Shown here piece after piece: positions 1 through 8,348 of a stretch of DNA of 45,178 nucleotides; position 1 is the first letter of the stretch; each line of letters begins with the position of its first letter. Below the pieces are notes generated by a model that was not told where the DNA came from, made no database searches, and saw only the letters and a list, made by a program, of their open reading frames with translations. The translations under genes were made by a program, and so were the position numbers. Where the stretch lies: contig JAIXZY010000062.1 of the NCBI GenBank assembly GCA_027489355.1, positions 1-45,178 of the forward strand. The letters run 5' to 3'. The DNA comes from Paracoccaceae bacterium (GTDB lineage: Bacteria; Pseudomonadota; Alphaproteobacteria; Rhodobacterales; Rhodobacteraceae).

Positions 1-594
1 AAGACGACGCTGTTTTCGCTGATCACCCGGCTTTACGACAACACCAGCGGGGTGATCCGGGTGGCCGGGCATGACCTCCGCCGCGCGCCCGGCGCGGCGC
101 TCGCCCGACTGGGCGTGGTGTTCCAGACCCGCGCGCTGGATGGCGACCTGACAGTGGCGCAGAACCTGGCCTACCACGCCGCGCTGCACGGCATCGACCG
201 CACCACCGCCCGCGCCCGGATGGCCGAGGTGCTGGCCGAGGTGGGTCTTTCGGACAAGGCGAAGATGAAGGTCGCGGCCCTGTCGGGCGGTCAGCAACGC
301 CGGGCCGAAATCGCGCGCGCCCTGATGAACCGGCCGGACCTGCTGCTGCTGGACGAGGCGACGACCGGCCTGGATGTCCGCTCGCGCCGCGAGGTGCTGG
401 CGCTGGTCCGGGGGCTGACCGAGGGTGGCGTCTCGGTCCTTTGGGCCACGCATATCCTGGACGAGATCGCGCCCGAGGACCTGGTCTACATCCTGCACCA
501 GGGCGCGGTTCTGGCGCAGGGGACCGCCCGCGACCTGGCCGGAAAGGAAGGGCTGACGCGGGCCTTCCTGACCCTGACGGGGGCAGAGGCATGA
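1..594 (+). CDS. ABC transporter ATP-binding protein, PQQ alcohol dehydrogenase-associated type (5' end missing)
   Basis: Cytoplasmic ATPase that would power the permease encoded next. The reading frame is open from the first base, which falls inside the Walker A motif (KTT is all that remains), so roughly the first 40 residues lie outside the window. Visible motifs are the Q-loop (VFQ), the signature LSGGQQRRAEIARAL, Walker B LLLLDEATTGLD and the switch histidine in WATHI. The stop overlaps the permease start as ATGA, so the two are translationally coupled. ATPases of this type next to such a permease are known from PQQ-dependent alcohol dehydrogenase clusters. Assignment to that subgroup rests mainly on the neighbouring relay genes. 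The transported substrate is unknown. Confidence 0.88.
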   Translation, partial: KTTLFSLITRLYDNTSGVIRVAGHDLRRAPGAALARLGVVFQTRALDGDLTVAQNLAYHAALHGIDRTTARARMAEVLAEVGLSDKAKMKVAALSGGQQRRAEIARALMNRPDLLLLDEATTGLDVRSRREVLALVRGLTEGGVSVLWATHILDEIAPEDLVYILHQGAVLAQGTARDLAGKEGLTRAFLTLTGAEA

Positions 595-1400
595 CCGCGC
601 ACGGCTGGGTCATCGTCTTTCGCGGCATCGTCTGGCGCGAGGCCTTGCGCTTCGTCAACCAGCGCGGTCGCTTCGTCTCGGCGCTGGTGCGGCCCCTGGT
701 CTGGCTCTTCATCTTTGCCGCCGGCTTCCGCGCCGTGCTGGGCCTGTCGATCACCCCGCCCTACCAGACCTATGTGCTGTACGAGGTCTACGTCACCCCC
801 GGCCTTTGCGCGATGATCCAGCTGTTCAACGGAATGCAGTCGTCGCTGTCGATGGTCTACGACCGCGAAACCGGGGCGATGCGGACCCTGCTCGTCAGCC
901 CCGCGCCGCGCTGGTTCCTGCTTCTGTCCAAGCTTATGGCCGGGGTCTTCGTGTCGATCCTTCAGGTCTATGCCTTCCTGGCGATCGCCTGGTTCTGGGA
1001 CGTGCGGCCGCCGCCCCTGGGCTACCTGGCCGTCCTGCCCGCGCTGGTCCTTTCGGGCCTGATGCTCGGCGCCCTGGGGCTCTTCGTATCCTCCTCCATC
1101 CGGCAGCTGGAGAACTTCGCGGGGGTGATGAACTTCCTGATCTTCCCGATGTTCTTCGCCTCGTCCGCCCTCTACCCCCTCTGGCGGATGCAGGAGTCGA
1201 GCGAGCTTCTGTACTGGATCTGCGCCCTGAACCCCTTCACCCACGCGGTCGAACTGATCCGCTTCGCGCTTTACCTTCAGTTCGAGCCGACCGCCTTTCT
1301 GGTCACACTTGGCGGCTTTGCCCTGTTCTTCGCCGCCGCCGTCTACATGTACGACCCCGCAAAGGGCCTTTGGGTCCGACGGAAAGGACAAGCCGCATGA
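591..1400 (+). CDS. ABC-2 type transporter permease (PQQ alcohol dehydrogenase-associated)
   Basis: Inner-membrane permease of 269 residues, partner of the ATPase just upstream. The start MTAHGWVIVF is chosen because its ATG forms an ATGA overlap with the upstream stop. About six hydrophobic segments are visible, including residues around LVWLFIFAAGF, ILQVYAFLAIAW, LAVLPALVLSGLMLGALGLF, FLIFPMFFASSALYPLW and LGGFALFFAAAVY, which is the ABC-2 membrane layout. The family exports drugs, polysaccharides or haem-like cargo. In quinoprotein clusters its cargo has not been established as far as I know. It overlaps the next gene by another ATGA. Confidence 0.87.
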   Translation: MTAHGWVIVFRGIVWREALRFVNQRGRFVSALVRPLVWLFIFAAGFRAVLGLSITPPYQTYVLYEVYVTPGLCAMIQLFNGMQSSLSMVYDRETGAMRTLLVSPAPRWFLLLSKLMAGVFVSILQVYAFLAIAWFWDVRPPPLGYLAVLPALVLSGLMLGALGLFVSSSIRQLENFAGVMNFLIFPMFFASSALYPLWRMQESSELLYWICALNPFTHAVELIRFALYLQFEPTAFLVTLGGFALFFAAAVYMYDPAKGLWVRRKGQAA

Positions 1401-2005
1401 AATACATTTTCATCGCAGCCCTGATGCTGACCACCCCCGCCGTGGCCGGAGGCTCGGGCGACCCGACCTGGCCCTGCATCCAGCCGAAGCAGCCGCACCT
1501 GTCCATTGGCCAGCTCTGGTCCGGCCCTCTGCCGGACGACGCGGCCGCCGAACTGGCGAAACGTCCGGACATCGCCGCGCTGGCGCAGGTGCTGGAGCAG
1601 CGCCGCCTGCCGATGGAGGAAGCCGAGGCGCAGATCGCGGCGTTTGCCGAAGGGGCCAGCGCCGAGGAGTTGACGGCGCTGTTCGTCGCGGTGTTCGACC
1701 GGATCGACGCCTATCGCAGCCGGATCATGTCCGGCGTCGCGCGCTATGCCCAGAAGCAGATCGTCCTCAGCGACCAGATCGAGGCGCGGCGGGCCGAGAT
1801 GGCGCGGCTTTCAGCGGCCGAGTCACCGGACTTCGACAAGGTCGACGCCGAGGAAGAGAAGCTGGACTGGGATATCCGCATCTTCACCGACCGGCAGGCT
1901 CAGCTGACCTATGTCTGCGAAACGCCGGTGATCCTGGAACAGCGCGCCTTTGCACTGGGGCGGGCGATAGCGGCGCATCTGCCTACTCCCACTCCAGCTC
2001 CTTGA
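1397..2005 (+). CDS. Secreted protein of unknown function in the quinoprotein cluster
   Basis: A 202-residue protein with an N-terminal signal peptide (MKYIFIAALMLTTPAVAGG, probable cleavage after AVA). The ATG overlaps the permease stop, so this is the third gene of the exporter operon. The mature part starts with a Cys-containing stretch (DPTWPCIQPKQP) and is otherwise rich in Glu, Ala and Arg. It looks largely alpha-helical, with a coiled-coil-like segment near residues 110-160, and has a second Cys near the end (YVCETPVIL). I do not recognise a domain. Position and export signal suggest a periplasmic accessory of the exporter or of the alcohol dehydrogenase. Its last 23 bases overlap the convergent metallohydrolase gene. 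Confidence 0.8.
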   Translation: MKYIFIAALMLTTPAVAGGSGDPTWPCIQPKQPHLSIGQLWSGPLPDDAAAELAKRPDIAALAQVLEQRRLPMEEAEAQIAAFAEGASAEELTALFVAVFDRIDAYRSRIMSGVARYAQKQIVLSDQIEARRAEMARLSAAESPDFDKVDAEEEKLDWDIRIFTDRQAQLTYVCETPVILEQRAFALGRAIAAHLPTPTPAP

Positions 2006-3029
2006 AGGCGGCGATGGCGTTGCGGGCGTTGATCTCGTCGAAGCCCGCCCAGCCGTCCCGCTGGTCGGCTGCGACATGGGCGGCCGCCTCGCTCATCGCC
2101 TCGCCCGCACGGATGGCGGCGCGGGTCTGGTCGGCCAGCGCCGTCAGGTAGGCGCGAAGGGGGGCGGTCGCGTCGTTCCACGTCCGGCCAATCGGGCCGT
2201 GGCCGGGGACGATCTGACGCGCGGCCCGTTCGGGGGGATTTGAAAGCCAGTCGAGCCATCCCGTCAGCGATCCGTCCAGCGAAGGCGTCAGGCCCTGGAA
2301 CACCAGGTCCCCGGTGAACAGCGTCCCGCTTTCCGGGTGGAACACGGTCAGGTCGTTGTCGGTATGCGCCGTCGCCACCGGCTGAAGCCGCAGGGTCGCG
2401 CCGCCGAGGTCGATGGCCTCGGGCACCGAGATGGTGCGGTCCGGCAGCACGGCCCGCGTCCCCAGCATCGCCAGCGCCCCGGCCTGCCGGGGGATGCTTT
2501 CGGCCCAGACCTCCTGCCGCCGCTCGACGCCCGAGGTCAGGTTGTGATGCGCGATGATCTTGGCCCCGGCCTCGGCAAAGACCTCGGCGCCGTAGATGTG
2601 GTCGGGGTGCATGTGGGTCAGGATCACCTGGCGGATCGGCTTGTTGGTGATGCGGCGGATGGCGGCGTAGAGGCCCTCTCCGATGGCGCGGCTGCCGCCG
2701 GGGTCGATCACCGCCACGCTGTCGCCAATGACCACCCCCAGGTTGGCGATGTCGCCACCATTGTCCGGCGAAAGGGGCTGGGGGTCGCCGAGGTGGACCA
2801 GCACGCCCGGAGCGATTTCGGTCAGGGAAAGGGCGGGCAACGCCTCGGTCGGGAGGCAGGTCCAGTCGCCGGCCTGAAGGTCGGGGTGCAGCGCGATCCA
2901 CCCTGCGATCCGCGCCTTGGCCCCCTCCTCGCAGGCCGCTTCGGTCAGCGGCTCGGGCGCGGGCAGCACCCGCTTTGCGCAAAGCGCGGGATCGGCCAGA
3001 AGGCAGGCCGTGACGACCAGGTGGAACAT
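1983..3029 (-). CDS. Secreted metallo-beta-lactamase-fold hydrolase (quinoprotein relay system zinc metallohydrolase)
   Basis: A 348-residue SoxH-like metallohydrolase. The zinc motif THMHPDH lies at residues 138-144 (His139, His141, Asp143, His144). Further metal ligands are expected at His in VATAHTDND, Asp in FTGDLVFQG and His in VPGHGPIG. The start MFHLVVTACLLA is preferred because GGAGGG stands just upstream and the N-terminus is a short signal-like hydrophobic stretch; the open frame continues upstream without a better start. Proteins of this type occur beside PQQ dehydrogenases together with SoxYZ-like carriers, as does the divergently read gene here. The reaction is not established; cleavage of a carrier-bound intermediate is a reasonable inference. 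Confidence 0.85.
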   Translation of the reverse strand: MFHLVVTACLLADPALCAKRVLPAPEPLTEAACEEGAKARIAGWIALHPDLQAGDWTCLPTEALPALSLTEIAPGVLVHLGDPQPLSPDNGGDIANLGVVIGDSVAVIDPGGSRAIGEGLYAAIRRITNKPIRQVILTHMHPDHIYGAEVFAEAGAKIIAHHNLTSGVERRQEVWAESIPRQAGALAMLGTRAVLPDRTISVPEAIDLGGATLRLQPVATAHTDNDLTVFHPESGTLFTGDLVFQGLTPSLDGSLTGWLDWLSNPPERAARQIVPGHGPIGRTWNDATAPLRAYLTALADQTRAAIRAGEAMSEAAAHVAADQRDGWAGFDEINARNAIAAFKELEWE

Positions 3030-3078
3030 GAGAGGACCCTCCTGTCCCAAGTCTAGCGCATCGGCCCGGGCGGCGGGA

Positions 3079-3094
3079 TCAACCGAAAGTACGA
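3079..3094. promoter_or_regulatory. 16-bp shared upstream motif, copy 1
   Basis: TCAACCGAAAGTACGA lies between the divergent metallohydrolase and SoxYZ-like genes. It matches the motif at 6311-6326 at 15 of 16 positions. On the minus strand it reads TCGTACTTTCGGTTGA, so its TTGA end could abut a -35 element for the metallohydrolase gene. It is a candidate binding site for the LuxR-type response regulator encoded at 6467-7177; that link is inference. Confidence 0.5.
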
Positions 3095-3143
3095 CTCGCG
3101 CCAGGCCCGGCAACATGCGGTAATGTGGGCGGGAGGATGCGCC

Positions 3144-3941
3144 ATGCCCATCTTTCGGACCGCCCTCATCATCGCGCTGCTGACCCCCGCGCCGCTTCTT
3201 GCGCAGGACAATCCGCTCTTGGACAGCCCCGCCTGGGCCGAGCTGAAATCCCTGGTCCCCAGCGGTGACAGCGCGACCGAGAACCCGGAGGTCCTGCTCT
3301 TGGAGGCCCCGACCCGCGCAAGCGATCCGGCCTTTGTCCCGGTCCACCTGACCCAGCCACCGGGCGCCCCGCCGATCCACACGCTGACCGTAGTGATCGA
3401 CGAGAACCCTGCGCCGGTGGCGGCCGAGATCACGCTTGGCCCGGCGATGCTGCCCCTGGACATGGAGCTGCGGCTGCGGGTGAACGCCTATTCCAACGTC
3501 CGCGCGATTGCCACGACCGACACGGCCAGCGTGCTGGCCGGGCGCTATGTGAAGGCCAGCGGCGGCTGCGCGGCCCCGGCTTCGAAGGACCTGGAGGCGC
3601 TGATGGCCGAGATGGGGCAGATGCGGTTCCAGATCCTGTCCTCTACGCCCGAGGGGACGAAGATGCGCCACATGGCCAAGCTGATGCTGCGGCACCCGAA
3701 CACCACGGGCTTCCAGCGCGACCAGGTGACGCTGCTGAACATCCCGGCGCATTTCGTGGACGTGCTGGAGGTCCGGCAGGGCGATGACCTGCTGTTCAAG
3801 GTCACGGCCGGGATCTCGATCTCGGAGGACCCGGTCTACCAGTTCAGCTTCCTGGACAACGGGGCCGAGCGGATCACGGTCCATGCCGAGGATACTGACG
3901 GCAATGTCTTCAACGAAAGCTTCCCGCTGACCGGGCTTTAA
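3144..3941 (+). CDS. SoxYZ-like carrier protein, quinoprotein dehydrogenase-associated
   Basis: A 265-residue secreted fusion of a SoxY-like and a SoxZ-like domain. The N-terminus MPIFRTALIIALLTPAPLLAQ is a signal peptide. The start at 3144 is preferred to an ATG 21 bases earlier because GGGAGGA sits 7 bases before it. The SoxY half ends in the swinging-arm-like motif ASGGCAAP with Cys142 as the likely carrier residue; the SoxZ-like half follows from about residue 165 (MRHMAKLMLRHPN onward). In thiosulfate oxidation SoxY carries intermediates on this Cys. In quinoprotein clusters the fused form is proposed to serve a similar relay. It is divergent from the metallohydrolase and ends at the stop of the ABC ATPase. 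Confidence 0.86.
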   Translation: MPIFRTALIIALLTPAPLLAQDNPLLDSPAWAELKSLVPSGDSATENPEVLLLEAPTRASDPAFVPVHLTQPPGAPPIHTLTVVIDENPAPVAAEITLGPAMLPLDMELRLRVNAYSNVRAIATTDTASVLAGRYVKASGGCAAPASKDLEALMAEMGQMRFQILSSTPEGTKMRHMAKLMLRHPNTTGFQRDQVTLLNIPAHFVDVLEVRQGDDLLFKVTAGISISEDPVYQFSFLDNGAERITVHAEDTDGNVFNESFPLTGL

Positions 3942-4522
3942 CCCAGCGTTGCGGGACTCCCCCGCAGGGTCAGCGGCTGCGCTTTCAGATGCGCGGCCTC
4001 GGTCGGGTCGTGGGTGACGAAGATCAGCGACGCTCCCGCCCGGTCCAGTAGCGCCGCCGTCAGGTCCAGCATCCGCCCGGCGGTCTGCGCATCCAGCGAG
4101 GCGAAGGGTTCGTCCATCAACAGCACCGTCGGATCGGGCGCGAAGGCGCGGGCCAGTGCCAGCCGGCGTTGCTGGCCGAGCGACAGCTGGCGGGGATAAA
4201 GCCTGTCCTTCCCGGCCAGCCCGACCTCGGCCAGCAGGGCCTGCGCGGCGTCGGGCGACACCCCGGTCGGCAGGGTGATGTTCTCAAGCGCGGTGCGCCA
4301 GGGCAGAAGCGTGGGCTCCTGGAACACCATCGTCGTGCGTCCAGTGTCGCTGACGGTCCCGTCGAAGTCGCCGTCCAGCCCGGCGACGATGCGCAGGAAG
4401 GTGGTCTTGCCGATGCCCGAGGGACCAAGGATCGCCACCCGCTGCCCCTGCACCAGGGTCAGGCGGATCGGGCCAAGGACCGGCCGCCCGGCAAAGGACT
4501 TGCCCCGGATGTCAATGTCCAT
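3938..4522 (-). CDS. ABC transporter ATP-binding protein, NitT/TauT (SsuB-like) type
   Basis: A compact 194-residue cytoplasmic ATPase that still holds every motif: Walker A GPSGIGKTT (about residues 33-41), Q-loop VFQEP, signature LSLGQQRRLALARAF, Walker B LLMDEPFASLD and switch His in VTHD. It is shorter than typical SsuB/TauB proteins (about 250 residues) because it ends soon after the H-loop. It is the last gene of a three-gene importer operon, overlapping the permease by 11 bases, and its stop shares bases with the convergent SoxYZ-like gene. Confidence 0.87.
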   Translation of the reverse strand: MDIDIRGKSFAGRPVLGPIRLTLVQGQRVAILGPSGIGKTTFLRIVAGLDGDFDGTVSDTGRTTMVFQEPTLLPWRTALENITLPTGVSPDAAQALLAEVGLAGKDRLYPRQLSLGQQRRLALARAFAPDPTVLLMDEPFASLDAQTAGRMLDLTAALLDRAGASLIFVTHDPTEAAHLKAQPLTLRGSPATLG

Positions 4523-5294
4523 CCTGCCTCCAGCGGCTGGCGTGGCGTTCGAGGGGCCGCAGGACCAGGTATTCGATCAGCAGCATGACGAGGATGAAGG
4601 CGAAGGCGTAGGCCAGGATATGCGCGACCCGGAACATCGAGAAGTTGAGGTGGATCTGGAAACCGACGCCGCTGGAGCGGCCCAGGAATTCGACCACGAG
4701 GACGATCTTCCAGATCAAGGACAGCCCCGCCCGCGCCGCCCCGGCGATGTAGGGGGCCATCTGCGGCAGGACGACATGGCGCAGCCGCGCGGAAGGGGTC
4801 ATGCGGAAGATGCGCGCCATGTCGTCCAGATCGGGCCGCAGCGCGCGGGCGCCTTCACGCACCATGACGGTGACGAGCGGGACCTTGTTGATGACCACGG
4901 CGGCGATGGCGGCGACCTCGTTCAGGCCGATCCAGATGTAGCACAGAACGGTGACCACCAGCGCGGGCATGTTGACCAGGATCACCAGCCAGGGGTTCAC
5001 CCAGTGGTCCGTTCTGGAACTTCGTCCCAGGACCAGCCCAAGCGCGACGCCGATTCCCATCGCCACGATGAAAGCCGCGATCACCCGCAAGAGGGTGATA
5101 CCAGTGTTCGTCAGCAAACGGCCCGAAGCAAGTTCGTCCACCAGGACCGCACCGACCCGAAGCGGACCGGGCATGGTGATCGGCTCGGCCACCACGACCG
5201 CGACCACGGCCCACAGCGCCAGGAAGGCCGCCAGCGACAGGACCGCCGGCATCAGCCCGCCGGCCCGCCTGACCAGGGGAAGGCGACTAGTCAC
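4512..5294 (-). CDS. ABC transporter permease, NitT/TauT (SsuC-like) type
   Basis: Inner-membrane permease with about six membrane spans and an EAA-like cytoplasmic loop (FRMTPSARLRHVVLPQMAPYI). The GTG at 5294 is preferred: it lies in the end of the substrate-binding protein gene and gives 260 residues, normal for the family. An in-frame ATG at 5354 would add 20 residues that overlap the upstream gene and look non-membrane, so the start is uncertain. It forms an importer with the genes on either side. Confidence 0.85.
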   Translation of the reverse strand: MTSRLPLVRRAGGLMPAVLSLAAFLALWAVVAVVVAEPITMPGPLRVGAVLVDELASGRLLTNTGITLLRVIAAFIVAMGIGVALGLVLGRSSRTDHWVNPWLVILVNMPALVVTVLCYIWIGLNEVAAIAAVVINKVPLVTVMVREGARALRPDLDDMARIFRMTPSARLRHVVLPQMAPYIAGAARAGLSLIWKIVLVVEFLGRSSGVGFQIHLNFSMFRVAHILAYAFAFILVMLLIEYLVLRPLERHASRWRQDGH

Positions 5295-6255
5295 CCTTGT
5301 AGAAGATGCCTTCCGGCAGCTGCTTGGCCGAGCCCAGAAGCTCTTCGCCGCCAAGCTCTGCCATCAGGGCAAAGACCTTGGCGGCATTGGCCTCGTCCAC
5401 CGGAGCGTCCGAGGGAACACCCTGCCGCCATCCCTCGCGCAGGGCGGCGAATTCGGCATCGTCGTCGGCGTTCATCATCGGCCGGATGCGGTCCCAGGCG
5501 GTGTCGTCGGTCAGGAGCATCTCCTTCGCCGCGCGCGAAGCACGCTTCAGCGCCGCCGCAAGCTCGGGCTTTTCCTGCACCAGCTTCTCGTCCAGCACAT
5601 AGCCCAGAAGCGGCGTGTCGGGGTCCAGCCCCAGCGCCGTCGCGGCGTCGGCGACCGAGATCAGCTCGCGCATGCCGTGGACCTTCATCTTCGCCAGGAA
5701 GTTCCAAAAGTTGATCGCCCCGTCCACCTCGCCCGACAACCCGGCTTCGTAGATCACGGGTGGCGCGCCGAAGACCTGCTCGGTCACGGCGGCCAGATCC
5801 TCGCCCATCTCCTGCCGGGCATAGGCGCGCAGGATCAGCCAGCTCTTGTCCACCGGGCCGCCGGCAATGCCGATCTTCTTGCCTTTCAGATCCGCCAGCG
5901 TCTTCGCCGGGCTGTCCTCTGGCACCAGAAGCGCGCCGACTGCGGTCGAGAACGGGATGAAGACGTAGTTCTTCCCCTCGGCCCGCTGCTGGGCGACCCA
6001 GAGCCAGTCGGACACGATCGCGTCCACCTCGCCCCCGGCCAGCGCGACTTGCGTCGCGGGGTTGCCGGCCAGTTCGGTGATCTTCAGGTCGAACCCCTCG
6101 GCCTTGTCCAGGCCGTAATGCTGGATCGTGTCCAGTTCCCAGCGCACGGTCCCGGTGGCCAGCGTGCCGATGGTCAGCTCCTCGGCCACTGCGGCCGGAG
6201 CGGTGGACAGGAGGGCAACCAGCGCCGCAGCGCCCAGGCAGAGGCGGTCGAACAT
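5287..6255 (-). CDS. ABC transporter substrate-binding protein, NitT/TauT family
   Basis: A 322-residue periplasmic solute-binding protein with a signal peptide (MFDRLCLGAAALVALL, cleavage near AVAEE). The start at 6255 is supported by AAGGGG upstream; an earlier in-frame ATG has no such site. The body has the SsuA/NMT1-like layout, e.g. LTIGTLATGTVRWELD, AGGEVDAIVSD and GKKIGIAGGPVDKSW. It is first in a leftward importer operon. Its ligand cannot be read from sequence. Because the operon sits inside a quinoprotein cluster, a ligand tied to alcohol or C1 oxidation is likelier than a sulfonate. Confidence 0.85.
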   Translation of the reverse strand: MFDRLCLGAAALVALLSTAPAAVAEELTIGTLATGTVRWELDTIQHYGLDKAEGFDLKITELAGNPATQVALAGGEVDAIVSDWLWVAQQRAEGKNYVFIPFSTAVGALLVPEDSPAKTLADLKGKKIGIAGGPVDKSWLILRAYARQEMGEDLAAVTEQVFGAPPVIYEAGLSGEVDGAINFWNFLAKMKVHGMRELISVADAATALGLDPDTPLLGYVLDEKLVQEKPELAAALKRASRAAKEMLLTDDTAWDRIRPMMNADDDAEFAALREGWRQGVPSDAPVDEANAAKVFALMAELGGEELLGSAKQLPEGIFYKGD

Positions 6256-6310
6256 GCGTGTCCCCTTCTGATGTGGCTCAACCATGACACGGGGACCCCG
6301 GTCCGTAAAT

Positions 6311-6326
6311 TCAACCCAAAGTACGA
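6311..6326. promoter_or_regulatory. 16-bp shared upstream motif, copy 2
   Basis: TCAACCCAAAGTACGA lies between the leftward importer operon and the rightward regulatory operon. It differs at one base from the copy at 3079-3094. On the minus strand it reads TCGTACTTTGGGTTGAATT, again ending in TTGA, which could serve as part of a -35 box for the importer. Confidence 0.5.
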
Positions 6327-6466
6327 GATACCTGCGGCCTGAAACCTGTCATTCTTCGTAATGGAAATGTGCGCAGGACAACCGGGAGGTGAGGAACCCG
6401 GTGGCCGGCCCGAGCGTTCATTTCTGATCCGCGCGATCAATGCCCGGCGCGGCAAGGGAGGAAGAC

Positions 6467-7177
6467 ATGCGGCACCAGACTTTCGCCGAACCTTCGGGTC
6501 CGGCTACCGGAGTCATGCTCAAGATCGACGACCTGCTGATTGTCGACGACCACCCCCTGATGTGCGAGGCTTTGACGGTGACCCTGCGCGTGGCCTTCGG
6601 CCTGCGACAGACGCGCTGCGAACGGAACCTCGCCTCGGCGATCGAGCGGCTGAAATACGACAAGCTGCCGGATGCCATCCTGCTGGACCTGAACCTGCCC
6701 GACGCCAAGGGGTCCGAGGGGATGGTCACGCTGGGTCGCGTCGCTGCGGGCGTGCCGATTGCCGTGATCTCGGCCAACGAGGACCCGGCGATGATCAGTG
6801 CCGTAATGGCAGCCGGGGCACAGGGCTACATCAGCAAGTCGCTGGGCCGGGAAGAGATGTGCGCCGCGCTGCGCCGGGTCTGGTCCGGAGAGCGCGTCAC
6901 GCCCGACAGCTATGACCCGGACGACGTCCCGCAGAACGGCACCCGCCCCGACCTGGAAGAGATCGCGCAGCGCTTCGCCTCGCTGACGAACCAGCAGGTG
7001 CGCATCCTGCGGCAGATTTGCCTTGGCCGGGCCAACAAGGAAATCTCCTACGACCTGAACATCTCGGAGGCGACGGTGAAAACCCATATCGCCGCGATCA
7101 TGAGCAAGATCGGCGCGCGGCGCCGGACGCAGATCGTGCTGTTGGCCAAGTCGATCAAGCTGTTCGACGGCAACTGA
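6467..7177 (+). CDS. LuxR/NarL-family response regulator (FlhR-like by context)
   Basis: A 236-residue cytoplasmic response regulator. The receiver domain (about residues 20-135) has the acidic pair Asp27-Asp28 in LIVDDHPL, the phosphoacceptor Asp74 in ILLDLNLPD, and the conserved Lys in GYISKSLG. A LuxR-type helix-turn-helix (about residues 172-228) contains LTNQQVRILRQICLG and ISEATVKTHIAAIMSKI. The start at 6467 is chosen for GGGAGGAAG immediately upstream; an earlier ATG lacks one. It heads an operon with a FIST protein and a hybrid kinase. In Paracoccus, FlhS/FlhR are a kinase and LuxR-type regulator of methanol and formaldehyde oxidation; the similarity here is by type and context only. 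Confidence 0.9.
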   Translation: MRHQTFAEPSGPATGVMLKIDDLLIVDDHPLMCEALTVTLRVAFGLRQTRCERNLASAIERLKYDKLPDAILLDLNLPDAKGSEGMVTLGRVAAGVPIAVISANEDPAMISAVMAAGAQGYISKSLGREEMCAALRRVWSGERVTPDSYDPDDVPQNGTRPDLEEIAQRFASLTNQQVRILRQICLGRANKEISYDLNISEATVKTHIAAIMSKIGARRRTQIVLLAKSIKLFDGN

Positions 7178-7202
7178 CCGGAACAAGGGGGGGCCGGAGA
7201 AG

Positions 7203-8348
7203 GTGAGGACATCCGCCGCTTCGCAGATCGCCGCCCCGGTCCAGGCCACGATCCACATGGGCGATGTCACCTCGGCCGCGGCCAAGCTGCTGGCCGTCCT
7301 GGCACCGGCCGAGCCGGACCTGGTGCTGGTCTTCGCCTCGCCCAGCACGACGCTTCCGGTCCTTGCCGCCGAACTGCGCAAGGGGCTTCCGCCCGGCACG
7401 CATGTCGTCGGTTGCTCTTCGGCTGGGGAACTCTCGGGCGAGGGCTATTGCAACGGCACCGCCGTCGCCGTCGGCTTCCCGGCGCGCAGCTTCCGCTCCG
7501 AGCTGCTGGTGCTGGACGAGCTGTCCCGCCTGCCAGTGACCCGCTGGATGACCGGGCTGCGCGACCTGTTTTCGCGGTTCCGCTCTGACCCCAGGCGGCG
7601 GCTGTTCGGCATCCTGCTGGTCGACGGGTCCTCGAAACAGGAGGAAGTGCTGGTCGCCACGCTGGATGCAGCCTTGCCGCATGTGATGGTGATGGGCGGT
7701 TCGGCCGGGGGCGATCTTGACGTCTCGCAGACCTTCGTGATCGCCGACCAGACCGTGCTGCGGGATGCTGCGATCTTCTGCCTGATCGAGACCGATATGG
7801 ACGTGCGCGACCTGATCTTCGACCACTTCCGCGCGACGGACACGCGGATGATCGTCACCCGCGCCAACCCCGCGGAACGGTTGCTTCTGGAAATCAACGC
7901 CGAACCCGCGGCCGAGGAATATGCCCGGATGGTCGGCGTGCCCACGGGCGAACTTTCGCCGCTGGTCTTTGCCCGCCATCCCCTGCTGGTGAACATGGGA
8001 GGGCGCTACTTCGTCCGCGCGATCCGACAGCAGACCGAGGACGGGGGACTTCTCCTCATGTCCTCGATCGACACCGGGGCGGTCATGTCGCTGGGCCTGG
8101 CCGAGGACCTGACCGAAGGCTTCGAGGCCATGTTGCGCGACCTGCCCGCGACGCCCTCCTTGATCCTGGCCTTCGACTGCATCCTGCGCCGGCTGGCGAT
8201 GGAACATGCCGGGCTGGGCGCGGTTATCAAGGACATCTTCCATCGGTACAACATGGCCGGTTTCAACACCTTCGGCGAACAGCATGGCGGGATGCACATG
8301 AACCAGACCTTCGTCGGGTTGGCATTCCTTGATCCCGAGAGGCCGTGA
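7203..8348 (+). CDS. FIST N/C domain sensor protein
   Basis: A 381-residue soluble protein starting at GTG 7203, with GGAGAAG as ribosome site. The FIST N-domain covers roughly residues 30-210, with GCSSAGELSGEGYCNGTAVAV and MVMGGSAGGDL. The FIST C-domain runs from about 225 to 370, with motifs such as EYARMVGVPTG and AGFNTFGEQHGG. FIST domains are predicted to bind small ligands, perhaps amino acids, in signal transduction. The stop TGA is followed directly by the ATG of the hybrid kinase, which has no sensor domain of its own, so FIST probably supplies the input. Confidence 0.9.
   Translation: MRTSAASQIAAPVQATIHMGDVTSAAAKLLAVLAPAEPDLVLVFASPSTTLPVLAAELRKGLPPGTHVVGCSSAGELSGEGYCNGTAVAVGFPARSFRSELLVLDELSRLPVTRWMTGLRDLFSRFRSDPRRRLFGILLVDGSSKQEEVLVATLDAALPHVMVMGGSAGGDLDVSQTFVIADQTVLRDAAIFCLIETDMDVRDLIFDHFRATDTRMIVTRANPAERLLLEINAEPAAEEYARMVGVPTGELSPLVFARHPLLVNMGGRYFVRAIRQQTEDGGLLLMSSIDTGAVMSLGLAEDLTEGFEAMLRDLPATPSLILAFDCILRRLAMEHAGLGAVIKDIFHRYNMAGFNTFGEQHGGMHMNQTFVGLAFLDPERP

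Noticed and set aside
3030-3884. Long upstream extension of the metallohydrolase frame
   Set aside because: It is antisense to the SoxYZ-like gene. A good ribosome site and signal peptide at 3029 give the real start.
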